From Chytridium lagenaria (lineage: Eukaryota; Chytridiomycota; Chytridiomycetes; Chytridiales; Chytridiaceae), in NCBI GenBank assembly GCA_025449115.1, contig JAHLKC010000328.1, positions 1-13,654 of the forward strand: DNA of 13,654 nucleotides, read 5' to 3'. Below the pieces are notes generated by a model, which ran no database searches, had not been told where the DNA came from, and saw only the letters and a list, made by a program, of their open reading frames with translations. Positions 9,305 through 13,654 of this stretch are shown here, piece after piece. The stretch's first letter is position 1. The number at the start of each line of letters is the position of its first letter. The position numbers and the translations under genes are program-made.

Positions 9305-10936
9305 CTAGATAATGCCCACATCCAGGCAGTTGAATGTTGAAAACAACAAAACTAAAAAACACCCAACCCCAATGGTCTGCCACGGGAAAAAAAACCATAG
9401 CGGAAAAAAAAGAACAATTATAGAGAGACCCAACAGCCACAAAAGTTTCTCAACCCGCCTTGACGACGCCGACAAAAGGTCAAGGATCCACTTTGTCAAC
9501 ACCGCACTAACAGCCGACCTCAACCGATCTAACGGCACCTTAAAATGCACACGTTCAAGGCCACGATCCAGCCAAGCTACCCGTTGACCATTCTCATTAA
9601 GAGCTGAGACAGACTTCATGCCAAGTTTTTTTGGCCGGAAAAGATATTGACTTGGGCGAAAAGTGCGTTAATGCTTCCAAGCGTGTTGACGGTGATGTTT
9701 AAGGGGATGGTCATATCAAGGTCGCCAGCCGTGACGTCAAGCCTGGGATGAAACACTTTGCCAGCGTGTTCTGGTCAAGGACTAGATCGAACACAACGTT
9801 ACGAAGGTGAATGCCTACTGGAGATCCCTGTAAAGACGATAAAGTCAGAAATAGAATCCTTGCGAAAAAGTAGCAGAAGCAATTAATGGAAGAAAGTAAA
9901 ATACCGGAGGTGGAATACCCAGCTTGAGGCCACTGGCTATAGCCCCATTTGAAAGGAGACTTATCGGCAATGGCGAGACGCTCACAGCTGCTTCAGTCGA
10001 TGACGAAGATGAGCCAGATGTCGGTGTAGGAGATAAAAAGCCTATAATCAAAGAATCATGTCAGTGACTTTTTTAGGATGGCAAGTGGAGGAGTGATACT
10101 TAAATAAAAGAGTAATTACCAGAAGCCAGAAGAAGCTCGCCCACGTTAATAACCCTCTCCAAAGGAAGCGTCCTAATGTCCAACAAGCCCAGCTTAAATG
10201 CCGCAGTAATGCCAACCTTCATTTTTGGCACAATATTGGCATCGTTTGCCGCAAACACTTGCGAAAGACCCTCACCAAATGCAGCTAATGCCGATCCATT
10301 GTTGGGCACCTTCAACTGGAATTTTTGTGCACCTAGATTGGCCCTCCCGTTCCTCACGCTCAAATCAGCAGGGACTTGCAACGACGACATAAGTGGTTTC
10401 CAAGATTGGTCGCCGTTGGAGTCAATGACAGGGTCATTATACAAAACATCAACGGACCAATCTGAATCCCGCTTCATATCAAAGGGGATATTGAGTGGAA
10501 CGTTCACGTTATCTACGCGAGCCGCAAAGGAGAAGACCACACCCTCTTGAGTGATGTTGTGAAGAGAAATCTCTGTGAAAGTCATAGAGCTTGCGCCAAG
10601 GTTTTGGTTGGCAAATGAATCCTGGATGATGCGGGGGATGATGACGAGGAGGAAAATGGGGATGAAGATGATGGCGAAGATGGCGAAGGCTATGGCGGCG
10701 ATGATGCATACGCGGATGCAGATGGTTCTGCGTCGGTTTGGTTGTGGGGTAGGTGGTAAATGCTTTCTATCACTGTCTTCGCTGGCGTTTGAGGAAGCCT
10801 TATTATCATCGGATGCAGCTGCTGGCGACTTTTTTTGAATAAAGTTGATACGACTCCAGCTTCCTTGTGTGCTTGGTCTGTCTCCTGAAGCGACCATGGT
10901 CTCTGAACTCTCAGCGCTCTTCATGAACGGTGCCAT
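9305..10936 (-). CDS. Single-pass membrane protein, DUF3712-like
   Basis: Exons 10936-10120, 10041-9905 and 9827-9305 total about 492 residues after two one-base repairs. Residues 1-70 are polar and probably cytosolic, ending in NRRR. Residues about 73-101 are one strong transmembrane helix (CIIAAIAFAIFAIIFIPIFL). The rest is a beta-rich ectodomain (FTEISLHNIT..GVVFSFAARVDN, VPADLSVRNGRANLG, KLGLLDIRTLPLERVINVG). An N-terminal anchor followed by LEA-like/AsmA-like strands is the layout of fungal DUF3712 membrane proteins; this is a fold-level resemblance and I name it with moderate confidence. Exon 2 has a Ser/Thr-rich stretch. Breaks: TTT 9757-9759 and T7 9626-9632 (A7 in the coding sense). 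The last about 60 residues are hydrophobic and lie over two A8 runs, so the C-terminus may be misread. Function in the family is poorly known; a vacuolar or secretory membrane is inferred. Confidence 0.7.
9828..9904 (-). other. Intron 2 of the DUF3712-like gene
   Basis: CCTCCG|GTATTT to CTTTACAG|GGATCT, 77 nt, phase 0. Confidence 0.75.
10042..10119 (-). other. Intron 1 of the DUF3712-like gene
   Basis: GCTTCTG|GTAATT to GATTATAG|GCTTTT, 78 nt, phase 1 (G|GC, Gly). Confidence 0.8.
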
Positions 10937-11017
10937 TTCGTTGATAGCTCTTCCTTACAAGTATCCACTTAGTGATTGTAGACGTCCTGATCCTGGCGTG
11001 CAATTAGGAGGACCGAG

Positions 11018-11038
11018 CAGTGGCTGCAGTGGCTGCAG
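11018..11038. repeat. Tandem CAGTGGCTG (2.3 copies)
   Basis: Period-9 repeat in the leader of the DUF3712-like gene. An 11-bp part of it (GTGGCTGCAGA) recurs at about 12191. Confidence 0.6.
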
Positions 11039-12101
11039 ATAATAATGTTCGTTATTTTGAGTTTGAATTTGCAGAAAAGGGTATGGCAACAGTGCGGGTA
11101 AGCAATTCTTTCCAAATATTGATGCCGACGCCGCCGCCTCAAGGCAAAAAGAGCCGAAGAATCGGGAGTGAAGCGAGGTGGATGTCTGCACGGGTATTGT
11201 GACCCAATTTCTCAAGTAGATGCTGCGGTTGACAAAGATCCTGACAGCGGCCAAACAACACACCTCTCCTCTGGTGACGGATGGGTTGAAGTTAAAGGCG
11301 GATTTGTTCTTGGCTGAGAGGGACGGTTTCCTCTTCCAGAACCCTTGCTTTAAAAACGTCAACGATATTTATGTCCGCCCCTGTTTACGCAAAAATCTTC
11401 TGTGTCGCACCCGCTTTCTCAAATATTTACATCATTTTTTATCAACTGCTTTATTAAATATTCTTGTCGGTTAAAAAAGGTCACCTCCTCCGACGCCGTC
11501 ATCAAAGCCGTCATTGGGATGGCCTCTCCCCATCCCACTCACATCAAATATCCGTTTTTACTTATCATCTCATCTTCCTTACCTATCCATTGTTCCAAAC
11601 TCCATCCATCCAGACCTCCCATGTCATCCATACTGTCTATTCATGCCATCGTTCCGTCTGTCGTCCCATCTTTTCACTCACTAAATAATCAGTTCGTACA
11701 CTCAGCGGTCTGGTTCTTTCTCTGTTTACTCTCGGCTCTTCTATTGCGCGAGTGTATTTGCTTGATGAGGAATTTGAAGTCCATCTCAAGCTTTTTCTTT
11801 AGAGTAAGATCGCGTTTGAGAGGCAGATGGAGAGGAATAATGAGACGTGATGAAGTGTTGAAAAGAGAATTGGGGCATGGAGGAAGTTTGATTAGGTGAG
11901 TGGGAAGTTGGATTGGATAAACAACATGCAGCATTTGGACCGAACTATGGAAGAGACATGTTTTAAAAGCTGATAGTTGGATAGCAAGTTACGCTTTGAC
12001 CATCGAAGCTTCGAACCTTCCGATGCCTTCCATGAAAGTGTTATGGAAAAGAAAAGAAAACAACAGAAAATGGTCGAATACCCTCTTAGGCTTGCGTCTG
12101 G

Positions 12102-12129
12102 TTTTTGAGACACCATCATCGTCGATTCA
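12102..12129 (+). repeat. Bipartite element copy 2
   Basis: TTTTTGAGACACCA, 7 bp, CGATTCA, as at 3972-3999. It lies 156 bp before the ATG at 12285. Confidence 0.6.
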
Positions 12130-12284
12130 ATGCGTGTTCTTCCAATCACTATGCTCACGCAAAACAATGATTAAGAGGCTTACTGCAGCGGTGGCTGCAG
12201 ACACCATTTGGCAACCTAAACCTGGTGTCATCAGACACTTTCACTTTACCTTCTAGGCGGCTTTACATCTTTCGCGATCGCATC

Positions 12285-13441
12285 ATGGAGACGGCCTCAT
12301 CCATCACCCCAACTCCTGCAACACCCGCTCAAGTTCAAGCGGTCAAGAACGCATCCAATGGAACAAGAACTCGAAAACGGAGCGAATCATTTTCAACAGC
12401 ATCCCCAACGATGGCGGCCCGACGTATTGCAGCAACAGCTGGTAGCTTCCAGTTTTCACCGGATGCGACGCAGCAACAACATCAAAATGCATCAACTGGT
12501 TTGACGAGGAGGTCTTTGGAGGATCTCAGTAGCGCCAGTGTTAACAGTAGAGACGAGGACGTCAAGGTCGAATCCGTTCGTGTGGTCAAACAGAACAAAG
12601 TTCAGTTTCAAGACACCAGTAAAGAAGATGGACTCTCAGGTGACGAACACGAACCTAGTAGTCTGGGAACTATAAAGAGTAGGATGACAGATTCGGCTGT
12701 GGCGATTTCTGACGCCGCAGATGACGGCCCCGGAAAGCAGAGCGATGTCGTCGCAGTAACTGAACAGTACTCCAACACAGCCGCCGACGGCGAGCGACAA
12801 GCCGAAAACGCGCCAAAGTCTTTACAGGACAGTGGTCTGGAAGCTGCTGAAGAAATCCCTAGATCAATTTCAAAGCCAAACGAAGGAATCCGCGGAGCCG
12901 CAATGCTCATACAAAGCTATACCATGCAGAGCGATCAAAAGTCTGCCGGTCAATCGTCCTACGGTTTTACCATGAATGACATTGATAAAATCATTTCCGA
13001 GGTTGCTGCGAAAGCGGCGAGCACAACCAACACCTGTTTCCAAAATCAAGCTTCCATCAATAACCGTAGGCCATCGCTTTCTTTCCCCAATGCTGCACAT
13101 GCCGCTACGAACAAGACCGAGTCGTTGCATCAAGTCGCCGGCCAGCGCCCGGGACACCGCTCAAGTCGGTTCATTTTGATGTTCCACTGTACCCGGCTTC
13201 GCAGGGGCAGAATGTTGTGGATGGGAAGTTCATGGAGGAAGGGGTTAGACCGAAGAAGGGATGGCTGGGAGGATTAAAAGGAGAGGAACAAAAGACGGAG
13301 AAGCATGAGAAAGGAATCGTATCTACACATTTTGGTGGATCAGGTCCTGGTGACTACGGAGTTCTGTCGAGGAGGAGAAGGTCGTTTGGAAGACTGAGAA
13401 AGGGGACTGAAGCAGCAGCTGAAGACCCCGTTGCCCTATAA
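12285..13441 (+). CDS. Disordered protein with two RVxF-like PP1-docking motifs
   Basis: No family recognised. The first in-frame ATG (12285) opens METASSITPTPATPAQ; the frame stays open upstream but without an ATG. After one added base in CCC 13148-13150 the protein runs to TAA 13441, about 385 residues. Composition is rich in Ser, Ala, Glu, Asp, Gln and Lys with few hydrophobic runs, so it is mostly disordered. Only NDIDKIISEVAAKAA (about 231-245) looks helical. KVQF at about 105-108 and KSVHF at about 294-298 fit the RVxF pattern used by regulators of protein phosphatase 1. Basophilic kinase-type sites (TRRSL, RRPSL) lie in the chain. The C-terminus is basic (SRRRRSFGRLRKG). A regulatory or scaffold role is inferred from the motifs, which are short and common. 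A 5'UTR intron (about 11895-12255) is possible. Confidence 0.75.
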
Positions 13442-13483
13442 GGAATTGACCCTTAGTTTTAAAGCGTAAATTGGAGATACCCC

Positions 13484-13489
13484 AATAAA
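13484..13489 (+). terminator. AATAAA polyadenylation-type signal
   Basis: 43 bp after the TAA at 13441. Further AATAA-type sequences lie near 13548-13560. The remaining 13490-13654 stretch has only a doubtful minus-strand gene end. Confidence 0.5.
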
Positions 13490-13654
13490 TATATGGTTAC
13501 AGGTTACTATGCGTATGTAAAATCGTGGTCCATTGCATTCTGGTGAGAATAAATAATAAAGAACCCAGGTCCCATAATGACGGCCATCAACGACCCGTAA
13601 CAATTCCCTGGTGTAACTTTTCCTCATCCGACCTAAAATGCATATGGAGGTGGA

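Larger units (their letters stand above)
10937..12284. other. Divergent spacer, probable leaders and promoters of both flanking genes
   Basis: 1.35 kb between two outward-facing genes. The plus strand has ORFs from an ATG at 11220 (84 codons, MLRLTKILTAAKQH) and from a GTG at 11402 (165 codons). The latter ends exactly at a consensus donor, AG|GTGAGT (11895). An AG after a pyrimidine tract at 12254-12255 lies 30 bp before the next ATG, so a leader exon and a 5'UTR intron of the 12285 gene are possible. No protein family was recognised here. Confidence 0.45.

Noticed and set aside
10955..11362. 135-codon minus-strand open stretch upstream of the DUF3712-like gene
   Set aside because: It has no ATG at its start, no recognised family, and fits the leader region of the downstream gene.
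118..13150. Programmed -1 frameshifting as the cause of the frame changes
   Set aside because: Thirteen events in seven unrelated genes without consistent slippery heptamers or downstream structures are better explained by missing bases.
1..13654. CRISPR arrays, transposase, reverse transcriptase, rRNA
   Set aside because: No spaced direct repeats, terminal inverted repeats or matching protein motifs were found on either strand.

Overview
The window looks like nuclear DNA of a fungus, most likely an early-diverging and possibly zoosporic lineage. Genes are split by short GT-AG introns (48-368 nt, donors such as GTAAGT and GTGAGT). Spacers are AT-rich with long A/T runs, polyadenylation-type AATAAA signals follow genes, and no bacterial-style operons are seen. 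One gene is a recognisable TBCCD1 (TBCC-domain protein of centrosomes and basal bodies). Another is a fungal-type single-pass membrane protein resembling DUF3712. A third is a fungal-style cysteine-rich, Ser/Thr-rich, probably GPI-anchored surface protein. The lineage call is inference.

Layout, left to right: (1) the 3' end of a plus-strand gene with a CxxC motif reminiscent of the Rtc4 family (3-250), tail to tail with (2) a three-exon minus-strand TBCCD1 (2936 to 513) that carries a 67-bp T tract in its second intron; (3) a small minus-strand membrane/coiled-coil protein (3666 to 3408), divergent from (4) a plus-strand spliced gene of unknown function (3988-5230); (5) about 2.1 kb of AT-rich DNA with only weak coding candidates; (6) a secreted cysteine-rich protein (7344-8112); (7) about 1.2 kb of AT/T-rich spacer; (8) a three-exon minus-strand membrane protein (10936 to 9305); (9) a 1.35-kb divergent spacer; (10) a plus-strand, mostly disordered protein with two RVxF-like PP1-docking motifs (12285-13441).

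The strongest pattern across the window is technical or evolutionary. All seven clear genes are interrupted by frame breaks. I count thirteen. In each the reading frame continues if one base is added, most often at or beside a homopolymer. Uniform direction, preserved domains and intact splice sites point to homopolymer under-calling in the assembly rather than to seven pseudogenes. Gene models below are therefore given as whole spans with the breaks listed. No shared pathway links these genes; the only shared non-coding signal found is a bipartite 14+7 bp element near the 5' ends of genes 4 and 10.
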